Assembly (NCBI GenBank): GCA_049680625.1
Contig: JBAUID010000086.1
Span: forward strand, 1 to 42,190
Length of the DNA: 42,190 nucleotides
Origin: JAUIAI01 sp049680625
GTDB lineage: Bacteria > Pseudomonadota > Gammaproteobacteria > Burkholderiales > Burkholderiaceae_E
Direction of reading: 5' to 3'
Below, piece after piece: positions 1 through 8,414 of the stretch (its first letter is position 1; the number at the start of each line of letters is the position of its first letter). The notes under the pieces are model-generated. The model was given only the letters and a program-made list of their open reading frames with translations, was not told the DNA's origin and did no database searches. Made by a program: the position numbers and the translations under genes.

Positions 1-2
1 CA

Positions 3-53
3 GAAGCAGCGGATCGCGGCAAAGTGCATATGCTGACCCTGGTCAGTGAATAA
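3..53 (+). CDS. C-terminal end of an unidentified protein (partial)
   Basis: One frame is open from the left edge and closes with TAA at 51-53, giving the last 16 residues of a protein, ending LTLVSE. It is too short to assign to a family. It is called because the other two forward frames are closed early and a strong hairpin at 115-162 follows, as expected behind a gene end. It would be convergent with thiE. Confidence 0.4.
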   Translation, partial: EAADRGKVHMLTLVSE

Positions 54-114
54 AGGTGCGGGGTAAACACTGATTAACTATCGGTAGCTGTTTCGCAATT
101 GCAGCTTGTTGAAC

Positions 115-162
115 ACAAGACCGGCCCTGACAACCGATATCGATTGTCAGGGCCGGTCTTGT
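115..162. terminator. Long perfect hairpin between convergent genes, likely bidirectional terminator
   Basis: A perfect 19-bp inverted repeat (115-133 pairing with 144-162, arm ACAAGACCGGCCCTGACAA) has a 10-nt loop that is itself nearly palindromic (CGATATCG). It lies between the end of the partial plus-strand gene at 53 and the minus-strand thiE end at 314. The T tracts on both sides are short, so efficiency as an intrinsic terminator is inferred from the very stable stem and its position. The remainder of 163-313 shows nothing else recognisable. Confidence 0.65.
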
Positions 163-313
163 TTCTGGCCCTGGCATCGTCCGGTTGTTTTGTTTGGTTT
201 AATAACCATTAATGCGTTGGAGAAGCTACACTGCCGGCTGATCAGAAAATTGACTATATCGAGTTGCCCGTCTGGTCGGACAAGTAGGTAGTTGGGCAGT
301 TGGGTGAAAGGGG

Positions 314-925
314 TCAGGCGCGCAAAGCCTCTGTTTGGCTGAGCCACCGTCGGGTCTGTGATTCAGGGTCGGCGGCATTCAGGATATCCCCGATTACCGC
401 GATTGAGCTGGCACCGGCGTGCAGCACTTCTGTTGCCCGTTCAACGGTGATACCGCCAATCGCAATCAGGGGTAAATCCGCGGGTACTTGTTCACGCCAG
501 CGCGCAACATTCTCCAGCCCTTGGGCAGCCCAGTCGATTACCTTACTGTGTGTACCAAAAACCGGGCCTAGTGCAATGTAATCGGGGTTGGCCGCTAATG
601 CCTTGTCCAGTTCGATTTTGTCATGGGTACTGATGCCAAGCATCAGACCGGCGGCCTTAATCGCGTCAACGTCAGCCTCAGAGAAATCTTCCTGTCCAAG
701 ATGTACCCCAGCGGAACCCGAGTCCCGGGCGAGGCGCCAGAAATCATTGACAATAAGGTGGCATCCGTGGGCATCACAGACCGCTTTCGAAGCCAGTATC
801 TGGGCTTTGGTTTGTTCTTCGCTGAGATTCTTGATCCGCAACTGCACAATTCGAATGCCCAGGGGTACCAGGCGCGCAATCCAATTGGCATCGGGCAGTA
901 TTGGGTAAAACGGATCAATATGCAT
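314..925 (-). CDS. thiE: Thiamine-phosphate synthase ThiE
   Basis: ThiE joins HMP-pyrophosphate and the thiazole phosphate to make thiamine phosphate in the cytoplasm. The 203-residue protein has the usual length and TIM-barrel landmarks: QLR near residue 28, ND at 60-61, HLGQED at 75-80, ISTH near 98, GPVF followed by TxSK near 120, and IGGI near 156. The canonical NDR motif reads NDF here. It stands alone, facing away from the Rieske/aldolase pair. I see no clear Shine-Dalgarno sequence and no TPP riboswitch in the 60 bases upstream, so regulation is not evident. Family assignment is secure. Confidence 0.93.
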   Translation of the reverse strand: MHIDPFYPILPDANWIARLVPLGIRIVQLRIKNLSEEQTKAQILASKAVCDAHGCHLIVNDFWRLARDSGSAGVHLGQEDFSEADVDAIKAAGLMLGISTHDKIELDKALAANPDYIALGPVFGTHSKVIDWAAQGLENVARWREQVPADLPLIAIGGITVERATEVLHAGASSIAVIGDILNAADPESQTRRWLSQTEALRA

Positions 926-984
926 TGGCTTTAACAGGCAGGTGCGTGACGTTGCCGGGTGCGGCTCGTTTTTTCAATTGTTAT

Positions 985-1305
985 TCAAAGCCCGTCGGGT
1001 AATTCGAGAAAAACCAATCCATTGTCCTCAATAACCGGATAACACCTCAGGTTGGCGCACTGTGGTCCGGCAACGTATTCGCCGGTTGCCAGATCGAACT
1101 GCGCCTGGTGTAACGGGCATTCAATGAGGTTGTCGATCACGTAGCCCTCAGCCAGGCTGGCAGTAGCGTGGGGACAGGTGTCATCCACGGCAAAAAAACC
1201 TTCAGTTGTCCGGCACAAAGCGATCAGGAGATTGTTGTGTTTCACCTGGACGGCCTCTTCTTCGCCCAGAGCACCAGCGGGTTCGGTGACATCCAGTCGG
1301 GCCAT
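985..1305 (-). CDS. Small Rieske-type [2Fe-2S] ferredoxin
   Basis: A 106-residue stand-alone Rieske protein, probably a soluble electron carrier. The cluster ligands are visible: C44-P-H46 and C63-x-x-H66 (CPH and CPLH motifs). The reading frame extends 18 codons further upstream, but the preferred start is the ATG at 1303-1305. This forms a TGATG stop/start overlap with the upstream aldolase gene, typical of translational coupling; the longer version would overlap that gene by 55 bases. Similar small Rieske proteins serve as ferredoxins for dioxygenases or as NirD-like subunits. No oxygenase component lies next to it, so its partner is unknown. Confidence 0.85.
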   Translation of the reverse strand: MARLDVTEPAGALGEEEAVQVKHNNLLIALCRTTEGFFAVDDTCPHATASLAEGYVIDNLIECPLHQAQFDLATGEYVAGPQCANLRCYPVIEDNGLVFLELPDGL

Positions 1306-2102
1306 CAGGTTCGCCAGGTTGGGTCGCGTTTGTCGAGCAGTCGCAGTGCGGCTGGCCATTCGGGCAACTGAACCAGGGCACCAGCTTGTGAGTCACCACC
1401 TTCAAACTGCTGACGGGTGCGGGACATCACCTCATGGCTCAGGCGAGTAATCGTGCCGCCGGAAGCCATCACCTTAAGTTGCGTGGCAGAGGCATTTTCA
1501 AAATGAAACAACCGTGTCAGCGCCCAAGCTATGTTTGGCGCACCGATCAGGACACCATGGTTACGTAAAACGAGGGTGTGGTTTTCGGTCCCCATGTCTT
1601 TGACGAGACTTTGACGTTCTTCTTCATCGAGAGCGATGCCGCAGTAGTCGTGGTATCCAACGCGTTCGTAAAACATACAGCCAGTCTGGGTCATCGGAAT
1701 GAATCCGACATCCAGACAAGACAATGCTTCAGCCGAAGGGGAGTGGGTGTGCAAGGTGCACTGCAAATCGTGACGCACGGCGTGAATTGCCGAATGAATA
1801 ACGTAACCGGCGCGGTTAACAGGGTAAGGAGACTTATCAAGTTTGTTACCGTCTATATCGATCTTAACCAGATTGCTCGCCGTGATTTCGTCATACCTCA
1901 ACCCAAATGGGTTAATCAACAATTGGTCTGTTCCCGGAATTCGTGCCGTGATGTGGTTGTATACCTGACTGGTCCAGCCGTAGTAATCAATCATGCGATA
2001 ACAGGCGGCCAGTTCAACGCGGGTTTGCCATTCGGTCGGGTCCTGACCGTTCGGCACGTCATAGCTTGGTGTCAACAGGGATTCGGTTGCGGCAGTATTC
2101 AT
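1305..2102 (-). CDS. Class II aldolase/adducin family protein
   Basis: A 265-residue member of the class II (zinc-dependent) aldolase/adducin family, which includes fuculose-phosphate aldolase and many enzymes of unknown substrate. The metal-binding HTH at residues 118-120 and the RNHGV segment with His182 are present. The start is supported by a clear Shine-Dalgarno sequence (CGGAGA, 6 nt before ATG). Its stop overlaps the Rieske gene start, so the two are probably made together. The protein is longer than sugar-phosphate aldolases (about 215 residues) and resembles the adducin-like subgroup. The substrate cannot be named from sequence. Confidence 0.85.
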   Translation of the reverse strand: MNTAATESLLTPSYDVPNGQDPTEWQTRVELAACYRMIDYYGWTSQVYNHITARIPGTDQLLINPFGLRYDEITASNLVKIDIDGNKLDKSPYPVNRAGYVIHSAIHAVRHDLQCTLHTHSPSAEALSCLDVGFIPMTQTGCMFYERVGYHDYCGIALDEEERQSLVKDMGTENHTLVLRNHGVLIGAPNIAWALTRLFHFENASATQLKVMASGGTITRLSHEVMSRTRQQFEGGDSQAGALVQLPEWPAALRLLDKRDPTWRT

Positions 2103-2302
2103 GATTTATCTCCGGTTTTGTAGGTCAAGGATACCGCAGCTCGGATCCACCTGTGGGCGATTATTGATCAGGAATCCGAGCGATTCGGGCTTGGCCCAGA
2201 TGGCGAACCGACAACCCCTTTTGCCGAATCATTTGTCTATCAAAGAGCGAACTTCACGGATCCGGGTGGATTGCGACGCCCCCGCTCTGGCGCGCGCTCG
2301 AC

Positions 2303-2331
2303 TGGCTAAATCAAATAATTACACCTATAAA
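2303..2331 (+). promoter_or_regulatory. Possible sigma70-like promoter before the acyltransferase gene
   Basis: TGGCTA (2303-2308) and TATAAA (2326-2331) are 17 nt apart, about 40 bases before the ATG at 2369, in an AT-rich patch of an otherwise GC-rich divergent intergenic region (2103-2368). The -35 match is poor. Nothing else clear is visible in that gap. Confidence 0.3.
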
Positions 2332-2368
2332 ACTTCATTTCACACAACGATGCCCTGGGAGGCCGCTG

Positions 2369-3136
2369 ATGCAAGTTGAAACTACCGTCAAATCAAACTT
2401 ATCCACTTCAAGTTTTTCCAGTTCGAAAAAACAATCTGATCGGGTTGAGCGGCTAACGAAGATTGGCAAAAGACCATTCGTACTGAAAATTGCTGAACCG
2501 GGCGATTTTGCAGCCATTGACCGCCTCAGGATTGATGCTTATGCGCAGGCCGGCTACTTCAAGATTCCCGATCCCGAGCTGGTCAAAACCAAGTCGGATC
2601 CTGATAATTCGTTTTGCTACATTGTGACAGACGGTCTGGACATCGCTGCGACTATGCGACTCGCATTTGTCAGTACTCGGGCTGAAGGTGCAAAAATTAT
2701 CGAAGGGCGGCCTCCGGAAAACGCTGTAGATTTTCCCGGCGTTGCCCTATGCCGCGGGGCGACTAATAAGTCATTCCGGGGAATGGGTCTAATGACTTTT
2801 CTGGTTTCAGTCGGCGTTTCTGTCGCGCGCCATGCGGGACTCAGAAGTGCAATTGCTATGCAGGCCGTCGGCACCCCTCACTTCGGTGCTATGCAGCGAG
2901 CTGGATGGCAAAGTGTCAACGTAAGCACCGAAACCGCTTATGCGGTCTCGTTCGACACGGGCGAAATGAATTTAGTCTACCTTTCCTCTGCAGGCCTGGT
3001 GAGTAGCGATGAGTATTCCCGCCGCGAGCATGCCGACATTGCTGATCATCTCCGAATCTCTGACGCGATTGCCGAAGGCGTTCGGCGTGCGCCGGTGGGT
3101 ATTCAGCGGGTCGAGAAAGGGGGCGGGTACTTCTAA
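2369..3136 (+). CDS. GNAT-fold acyltransferase, N-acyl amino acid synthase-like
   Basis: A 255-residue protein. After a Ser/Lys-rich N-terminus of about 35 residues, the remainder resembles GNAT-fold acyltransferases of the N-acyl amino acid synthase (FeeM)/autoinducer-synthase-like group. Supporting segments are an early LRIDAYAQAGYF, a C-I-V...ATMRLAF strand, an LCRGATNKSFRGMGL segment that could be the acyl-CoA/ACP loop, and a late FGAMQRAGW. The start has a good Shine-Dalgarno (GGGAGG, 7 nt). It is followed after 40 nt by a sensor kinase and then a Sel1 lipoprotein on the same strand, suggesting a signalling role. The exact acyl acceptor is unknown, and plain N-acetyltransferase activity is the alternative. 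Confidence 0.6.
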   Translation: MQVETTVKSNLSTSSFSSSKKQSDRVERLTKIGKRPFVLKIAEPGDFAAIDRLRIDAYAQAGYFKIPDPELVKTKSDPDNSFCYIVTDGLDIAATMRLAFVSTRAEGAKIIEGRPPENAVDFPGVALCRGATNKSFRGMGLMTFLVSVGVSVARHAGLRSAIAMQAVGTPHFGAMQRAGWQSVNVSTETAYAVSFDTGEMNLVYLSSAGLVSSDEYSRREHADIADHLRISDAIAEGVRRAPVGIQRVEKGGGYF

Positions 3137-3176
3137 CCTGATATCATCCCCTTTGGGGAAATATAGCAGGTTAAGA

Positions 3177-4982
3177 GTGGGAATTGAGTCTGCGATTGGT
3201 TTGGACGGAACGACGGCATTAATCGATGCCGTCGGTGTCCCTATGGCAATAGTCAATTCGGATTTTATTTTCCTGTCGGTTAATTCTCAGTTTGAGGAAG
3301 TGTTCCACTTTACCCGCCTTGAATTGTCCGGCTGCTCTCACCTCGAAATTATCGATTCGGCAGTGCGCGACTTTGTCGCGAATCAACAACAGGTATTGCG
3401 ACTAGAAGACAGGTCGTCGCACCGGATACAAATCAGGACTCGCACCCGGCTTGATGAAGTTTTCGAGTCGGAGCTGACGGTTGCTCCCGTCAAAATAGAT
3501 GGTCAACCAGTTTACATATTGACCTATCGGGATCTGAGGAAACCCGGTTCTATTTTGCCGCTCGGCAGCGCAGAAATGTACCGGGTAACGATCCAGGACT
3601 CTCCTCTCGCGATTTCTATTCAGGATCAGAACTTCAAAATCGTTTTGGTAAACAAAGCGTATTGCGCCCTGACCGGTTACACGGAATCTGAGTTAATCGG
3701 ACATGACCCCGCTGAGATGCTGCACCCACCCGAACTGGCTCCGGAACTGGCTGTGCATCGACAACATATGAAGCGGACATACCGGCAGGTAGACTCCTCC
3801 CTCGTCTTGGTGCGCGAAATGTTAGGACGCGACGGCCGTCGAATTCGATACCGGAGTGACCTGAGCCGGACCTACGGTTTGAACGGTGAATTGCTGTTTG
3901 TTGCGACAATTACTGATCTGAGCAAACTGGAAGAAACCAAAGACAAGCTCGACGAGCACATGAGGCTCACCCGGTTTGCCCAGGCCCGTTTTGATACGTT
4001 TTCTGCACTCAGCACTGACGCCATTATCGTGTGTGATGCAACAACCGGAAAAATCACCCAGGCGAACAAATCGGTTCGAACGGTTCTTGGCCTGGAAGCC
4101 GTTTCCCTGATCGGTGAGCCGTGCTCGACTATCACCAACCAGGTTGCACCGGGCGACCGTCAGGCGGTTGCCGACTTGCTCGACGGCATTGGTGTGGATG
4201 ACGGTGCCGAGTGTATTGTCCGGGTCGATCGGCCGTTTGGTGGGGTTTCGTCGGTACGCCTGAGAATAGTGGATACCGGGCATGTGGCCGAGCGCTTTGT
4301 ATTGGCGGAAGACGTTTCCACCCGACTTGAGCGTGACAGACAACTGCAGCGGGCGGCTCAACGCCAGCGTGAGGCGTTGATTCACGAGGTCCACCATCGA
4401 ATAAAAAATGGCTTACACAGCGTGTCTGCATTGCTAGCGCGTGGCCGCTTCCAGGATGGGACGCCAGATCAGGTGCTGTCTGCGGCGATTGCCCGCGTTG
4501 AGGCAATTGCGCAGGTCCATGGACTGCTTATCGATAGTCCGCGTCGGGTACCGCTCGATGATTTGTCGAAAGCCGTTTTTGCGTCGGTTGAGGCAACCTA
4601 CGATGTGTCTTTGCAGGTCACTCATCAATCCCGGCAGGATGCGCACTGGATGGTTACCGAGCAGGAATCGGTTCCCATTGCATTGGTACTTAATGAGCTG
4701 AGCACGAATGCTGTTAAGTATTCCCAGGCGGGCAGTCAGGTAAAACTGGAGATTGTCAGTGACGCGTCCGGTGCCCGGATCCGCATAACAAACACAGGCT
4801 CTTTTAGTCATAGTCCATCGGCTGAATCCGCAACGTCGGGGCTCGGCCTTGTCCATGCACTGTTGCCTCCTAGTCACGCCAAGTTGTCAATAACCCAACA
4901 AGAAGCGCAAGTCGTTGCCCTGTTGACACTAACTCCCCCGATAATTGTTGCAGACGACCGGGAGCTATCCGCAGCTGCGTAG
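3177..4982 (+). CDS. Soluble triple-PAS sensor histidine kinase (HisKA_2 type)
   Basis: With the preferred GTG start the protein has 601 residues. Three PAS-like domains lie at roughly 12-110, 134-250 and 271-385, followed by a HisKA_2 phosphoacceptor (EVHHRIKN, phospho-His probably 407) and a GHKL ATPase domain with the N box NELSTNAVKYS near 506 and GLGL near the end. No membrane segment is seen, so it is likely cytoplasmic. The frame is open back to 3009, but that part overlaps the preceding gene by 128 bases. The GTG at 3177 has AGG 6 nt upstream and lies 40 nt after the acyltransferase stop. No response regulator gene is present in the window. Confidence 0.85.
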   Translation: MGIESAIGLDGTTALIDAVGVPMAIVNSDFIFLSVNSQFEEVFHFTRLELSGCSHLEIIDSAVRDFVANQQQVLRLEDRSSHRIQIRTRTRLDEVFESELTVAPVKIDGQPVYILTYRDLRKPGSILPLGSAEMYRVTIQDSPLAISIQDQNFKIVLVNKAYCALTGYTESELIGHDPAEMLHPPELAPELAVHRQHMKRTYRQVDSSLVLVREMLGRDGRRIRYRSDLSRTYGLNGELLFVATITDLSKLEETKDKLDEHMRLTRFAQARFDTFSALSTDAIIVCDATTGKITQANKSVRTVLGLEAVSLIGEPCSTITNQVAPGDRQAVADLLDGIGVDDGAECIVRVDRPFGGVSSVRLRIVDTGHVAERFVLAEDVSTRLERDRQLQRAAQRQREALIHEVHHRIKNGLHSVSALLARGRFQDGTPDQVLSAAIARVEAIAQVHGLLIDSPRRVPLDDLSKAVFASVEATYDVSLQVTHQSRQDAHWMVTEQESVPIALVLNELSTNAVKYSQAGSQVKLEIVSDASGARIRITNTGSFSHSPSAESATSGLGLVHALLPPSHAKLSITQQEAQVVALLTLTPPIIVADDRELSAAA

Positions 4983-5008
4983 CCCCTCGTTTCAGGAGAG
5001 ACTGCGAC

Positions 5009-6463
5009 ATGGCTGTAGAACAGATTGCCCGACAGATGCGGGAAAGTGAGAATTTCCCCTTGGCGCTGACCCCGCCCGAATTGTTCCCTGCAACGATCCG
5101 CACAGGCAAGGCGCTGATTAGCGCGATTGCCTTGTGCCTTGTTTCGGCATGCTCTGGCCCCAGTGAACCCGTTGCTGGCAGCCAGTTGCTGACTGGTGCG
5201 GCGCGTGGGGTGTCAACTGAATTTCTGATGGCCCGGGTCAGCGCCGGAAGCCCGGCTGCGCTCAGTGCGCTGGGATCACGTTATCTCTTTGGTATTGATG
5301 CGCCCAAGCGCCCCGAAGAGGGCTTGCGTTTGATTCAGCTGGCTGCGGAACAGGGGTGGCCTGAAGCGCAATACCGGCTTGGTGCTGCTTACTACAATGG
5401 CACCGCGGTTGTTCGTCACTACGAGAGCGCAGCAAAATGGCTCACCAGGGCCAGTGAACATGATTATCACGCCGCTGACGCTATTCTGGCGGTGATGTAC
5501 GAGCGTGGTCACGGCGTCCGGCAGGACTATGAACAAGCGCTTAAACTAAATCAACGGGCAGCTGGCAATGGGGTCGCCAGCGCTCAGTACAACATTGGCA
5601 CCATGTATGCCCGCGGTATTGGTGTCGAAAAAGACCTGCTGTCTGCGGTTGAATGGTACCGGCGTTCTGCAGTCAGCGGCTCCAATCATGGTGCCTTCAA
5701 TATGGGCAAGCTCTATGAGTTTGGAGGTGCCGGGATTGAGCAGGACATGACGGCGGCTGTTAACTGGTATCGCAAGGCGGCTGATCGAAATCTGACCGAG
5801 GCTCAGAATCGTCTTGGCGATTTATACCTGCGTGGCAAAGGCGTAGAGAAAGACCCTGTAGTGGCGGTACGCTGGTTTTCGCGTGCAGCCAGGGGTGGCA
5901 ACCCGCAGGCCCAGCTGCAGTTAGCGGCACAGTTACTGCAGGGATACGGCACTGAAAAAAACCCCGTGCGGGCGGCCGATTGGGCGCGTAGCGCAGCGCT
6001 CAACGGACTGCCGGCTGCCCAGGGCTTATTGGGTTGGATGTATCAAAACGGTCGTGGCGTAAGCCGGGACTTATCTCAAGCGGCCGATTGGTACGCGCAG
6101 GCGGCAGACAACGGTGACGTGCTTGCCGCCACAGACCTTGGTCTGATGTACCTCAATGGTGACGGAGTGCAGCAAAATTCTGTACGCGGAGTTTCGCTTA
6201 TCGAACGGGCTGCAGCTGACGGTCATCGGCGGGCGCAACGAATCTTCGGGCAGTTGTACCGGGATGGCCGCGGGGTCGAAAAAGATGCCGTACTAGCCTA
6301 TGCCTGGCTTAATATCAGCGCGGCCGCTGGTGACCCGGTTGCCATAAAGGAAAGGGACGTGTTAGATCTGAGCCTGGCCGAAACTGAACGGCAGTTGGCC
6401 CAGGATTTATCCGGGCAATGGCGGCGCGGCCACTTGCTGGCCGCAAGGCGCACGAGCATCTGA
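5009..6463 (+). CDS. Sel1-repeat (SEL1-like) lipoprotein
   Basis: A 484-residue protein with ten consecutive Sel1-like repeats of about 36 residues (roughly residues 75-435, consensus AQ..LG.MY..G.GV..D...A..W...AA..G), which form an alpha-solenoid used as a protein-interaction scaffold. A lipobox LVSAC places the lipid-carrying Cys at residue 48 after a hydrophobic stretch, but the stretch before it is unusually long (about 33 residues). A start further in, for example the TTG codon of Leu25, would give a normal signal peptide. The annotated ATG has AGGAGA 9 nt upstream. It lies 26 nt after the kinase gene and probably shares its transcript; a role in the same signalling pathway is inferred. 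Confidence 0.85.
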   Translation: MAVEQIARQMRESENFPLALTPPELFPATIRTGKALISAIALCLVSACSGPSEPVAGSQLLTGAARGVSTEFLMARVSAGSPAALSALGSRYLFGIDAPKRPEEGLRLIQLAAEQGWPEAQYRLGAAYYNGTAVVRHYESAAKWLTRASEHDYHAADAILAVMYERGHGVRQDYEQALKLNQRAAGNGVASAQYNIGTMYARGIGVEKDLLSAVEWYRRSAVSGSNHGAFNMGKLYEFGGAGIEQDMTAAVNWYRKAADRNLTEAQNRLGDLYLRGKGVEKDPVVAVRWFSRAARGGNPQAQLQLAAQLLQGYGTEKNPVRAADWARSAALNGLPAAQGLLGWMYQNGRGVSRDLSQAADWYAQAADNGDVLAATDLGLMYLNGDGVQQNSVRGVSLIERAAADGHRRAQRIFGQLYRDGRGVEKDAVLAYAWLNISAAAGDPVAIKERDVLDLSLAETERQLAQDLSGQWRRGHLLAARRTSI

Positions 6464-6508
6464 CCGGAAGAACCGCTGCTGAGCCAGCAGGCGGCCGGCT
6501 TGCATCTG

Positions 6509-6536
6509 CACCCCGTACTTCACGGGGTGTTTTTTC
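6509..6536 (+). terminator. Rho-independent terminator after the Sel1 gene
   Basis: The 8-bp stem CACCCCGT / ACGGGGTG (6509-6516 with 6522-6529) has a 5-nt loop and is followed directly by a run of seven T before C. It is placed 46 bases after the Sel1 gene stop and ends the 2369-6463 unit. Confidence 0.85.
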
Positions 6537-6554
6537 TGACGTTAAGAGTCCTTA

Positions 6555-6965
6555 TCAGTCCTTATCCGGTGTGTCGGTTTGAATTGGACCCCCGGTTTCT
6601 TTCCAGGCTTTTAGTCCGCCCTTGATATGGGCTGCGCCACGAAAGCCCATTTGGGTCAAGGTATCAACAGTCAGTGCAGAGCGCCAGTCGACCGCACAGT
6701 GGAAAAGGAATTTGTCGTTTTCTTCGAAAACAGTTTTGAAATAAGGGCTATTAGGGTCAGCCCAGAACTCGGCCATACCGCGCGGGCAATGGAAGCTTCC
6801 GGGAATGAATCCGTCGCGCTGACGCTCACGAACGTCCCGGATATCAACCACCAGTACTTTTTCCTGGTTCAGCATTGCAATTGCCTGCTTCGGCTCGACT
6901 TCTTCGATTCGAGAGCGCGCACGCTCGACCAGGTCGAGTACCCCCATGTTGAGTTCTTGTTTCAT
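6555..6965 (-). CDS. Rhodanese-like sulfurtransferase
   Basis: A 136-residue single-domain rhodanese. It shows the VVDIRDVRE strand near residue 39, GFIPGS near 52, and an active-site loop starting at Cys90 (HCAVDWRSA). Rhodaneses move sulfane sulfur as a persulfide on this Cys. The loop CAVDWRS differs from the classical CRxGxR(S/T) type but keeps Cys and Arg. The start overlaps the stop of the class V aminotransferase gene in a TAATG arrangement, so the pair is likely translationally coupled. An alternative start is Met7. Confidence 0.88.
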   Translation of the reverse strand: MKQELNMGVLDLVERARSRIEEVEPKQAIAMLNQEKVLVVDIRDVRERQRDGFIPGSFHCPRGMAEFWADPNSPYFKTVFEENDKFLFHCAVDWRSALTVDTLTQMGFRGAAHIKGGLKAWKETGGPIQTDTPDKD

Positions 6966-8233
6966 TAATGGACTCCGGCTTTGGCGGTCGCAGCAATTTC
7001 ATTGACTGCGCTGAGAAATTGGGCAACTTCGGCTGGTGAGTTGTAGTGGCACATGGAGACACGAATGCAGGATTCCAGGCCAATGGGGTCGAGGATGTTG
7101 CCGGAAAAATAATCATTTTTACGCACGTGGGTTCGAACGCCGGCTGCTGACAGCGCACTGACCACTTCAGCAGACGGCATACCCTCGATAGTCATGGCAA
7201 CCAGGCCTTCGCGCAGTGGATTATCGATGCCGCCAATAATACCGACTCCGGGTATCTCAGCCAGCCCTGGCCGTCCGTCAGTGCCGTGCAGCATCGCATT
7301 AACGAGAGCGGCTTCGTGAGCATGAATCGCCTCACCGGCCGCCACAATCTTTTCGCGTCGGTCGGTTGAGTTCGTGAAGTGACTGCCGAGCCATTCGAAA
7401 TAGGCAACGACGGAAGAGAAGGTTGCATAAGCGCCGGTATCGCGAGTTCCCAATTCCCATTGAGTTGCCGCGGAGCCATTAAGTCTTTCGTGAGACAGGG
7501 CCGACATCCGATCTGAAACCCAGGCCATGCCGTAGCCGTGGCGGGAAAAAACTTTGTACGGTGAAATGGCATAACCATCAATGTCGTAGCTATCGATATC
7601 CAGGCCCCCGTGAGCCGCGTGCTGAACGCCGTCGACGATGATGTAGCACTCAGGGGCAACCGCGCGAATAGCCGCCGCGATCGCGGCGACATCGACCCCC
7701 ATACCACTCACCGGGCTGGTGTGAATAATGGTTGCGACCCGTGTGTCCGGGGTGATGTACGGACGGTAATCATCGGCTGAGACGCTGGCGGTTTCGAGAT
7801 TGTGCGGTACCAGAACGTGCTCGCGTCCGGCAAATTCTGCCCACTGGCTGCAAGCGCTTCGGGTGGCAGGGTGTTCCAGTGTGGAACCGAGCACTCTGCC
7901 GCCGGCAGGCGCGGCAACAATAGCAGTCCGAGCCAACCGAAAAAGCATTTCGGTGCCGCTTTCGCCAACAAATATCTGACCGGTCGCTGCCCCCAGGAAC
8001 AGTCGGGTGTCCGCCTTGGATGCCTCAATAATGCGCACCAGCGCATGGGCAGCCGGGTTATCGCGGCCCTGGTTATCCGGAATCGCTGCGAATTGTGCAG
8101 AAACTTCAACAACCGATTTGAGGGTCAATGCGCCGCCAGCGTTTTCGAAGAACACGCGCGGGCCTTGATAGGGGCAGGTATCGACGTGGCAAAACAGATT
8201 TCGTATTTCGGTGAGTAGTGCGGTTTCAAACAT
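6965..8233 (-). CDS. Class V aminotransferase (cysteine desulfurase-like PLP enzyme)
   Basis: A 422-residue fold-type I PLP enzyme. Landmarks are GESGTEM (PLP phosphate region, near 90), STLEHPA near 117, IVDGVQHAAHG with Asp201 and His205, and ISPYK with the Schiff-base Lys227. It resembles cysteine desulfurases, but the C-terminal region where SufS/CsdA enzymes carry the catalytic Cys (RTGxxCA) reads RTHVRKNDYFSG, without Cys. True desulfurase activity is therefore doubtful; an epimerase, lyase or aminotransferase role is possible. Coupling to the rhodanese gene still points to sulfur chemistry. No strong ribosome site is visible before the ATG. Confidence 0.82.
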   Translation of the reverse strand: MFETALLTEIRNLFCHVDTCPYQGPRVFFENAGGALTLKSVVEVSAQFAAIPDNQGRDNPAAHALVRIIEASKADTRLFLGAATGQIFVGESGTEMLFRLARTAIVAAPAGGRVLGSTLEHPATRSACSQWAEFAGREHVLVPHNLETASVSADDYRPYITPDTRVATIIHTSPVSGMGVDVAAIAAAIRAVAPECYIIVDGVQHAAHGGLDIDSYDIDGYAISPYKVFSRHGYGMAWVSDRMSALSHERLNGSAATQWELGTRDTGAYATFSSVVAYFEWLGSHFTNSTDRREKIVAAGEAIHAHEAALVNAMLHGTDGRPGLAEIPGVGIIGGIDNPLREGLVAMTIEGMPSAEVVSALSAAGVRTHVRKNDYFSGNILDPIGLESCIRVSMCHYNSPAEVAQFLSAVNEIAATAKAGVH

Positions 8234-8414
8234 GGATCCAGAGTCGCTAAAAAGTGGTGGTAAGCGCGATTAGAGCATGGACAAGGTGTATTAAGACCGT
8301 CTTTTAAGGGGTAAATCGCAATTGATCTAAAAAAAAATGCAGTTTTTCCGCTGATCTGAGCAAATTTCACGAAAACGATATGTACAATCCACCTCGCAGT
8401 CAAAGCCACGGAAA

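Noticed and set aside
926..985. TPP riboswitch before thiE
   Set aside because: Only 59 bases separate thiE from the next gene, and no thi-box pattern is visible.
3009..3176. Longer N-terminus for the histidine kinase
   Set aside because: It would overlap the acyltransferase gene by 128 bases. The GTG at 3177 has a ribosome site, and the first PAS domain starts right after it.
6965..8233. Naming the class V aminotransferase as a cysteine desulfurase
   Set aside because: The catalytic Cys loop is missing at the expected C-terminal position.
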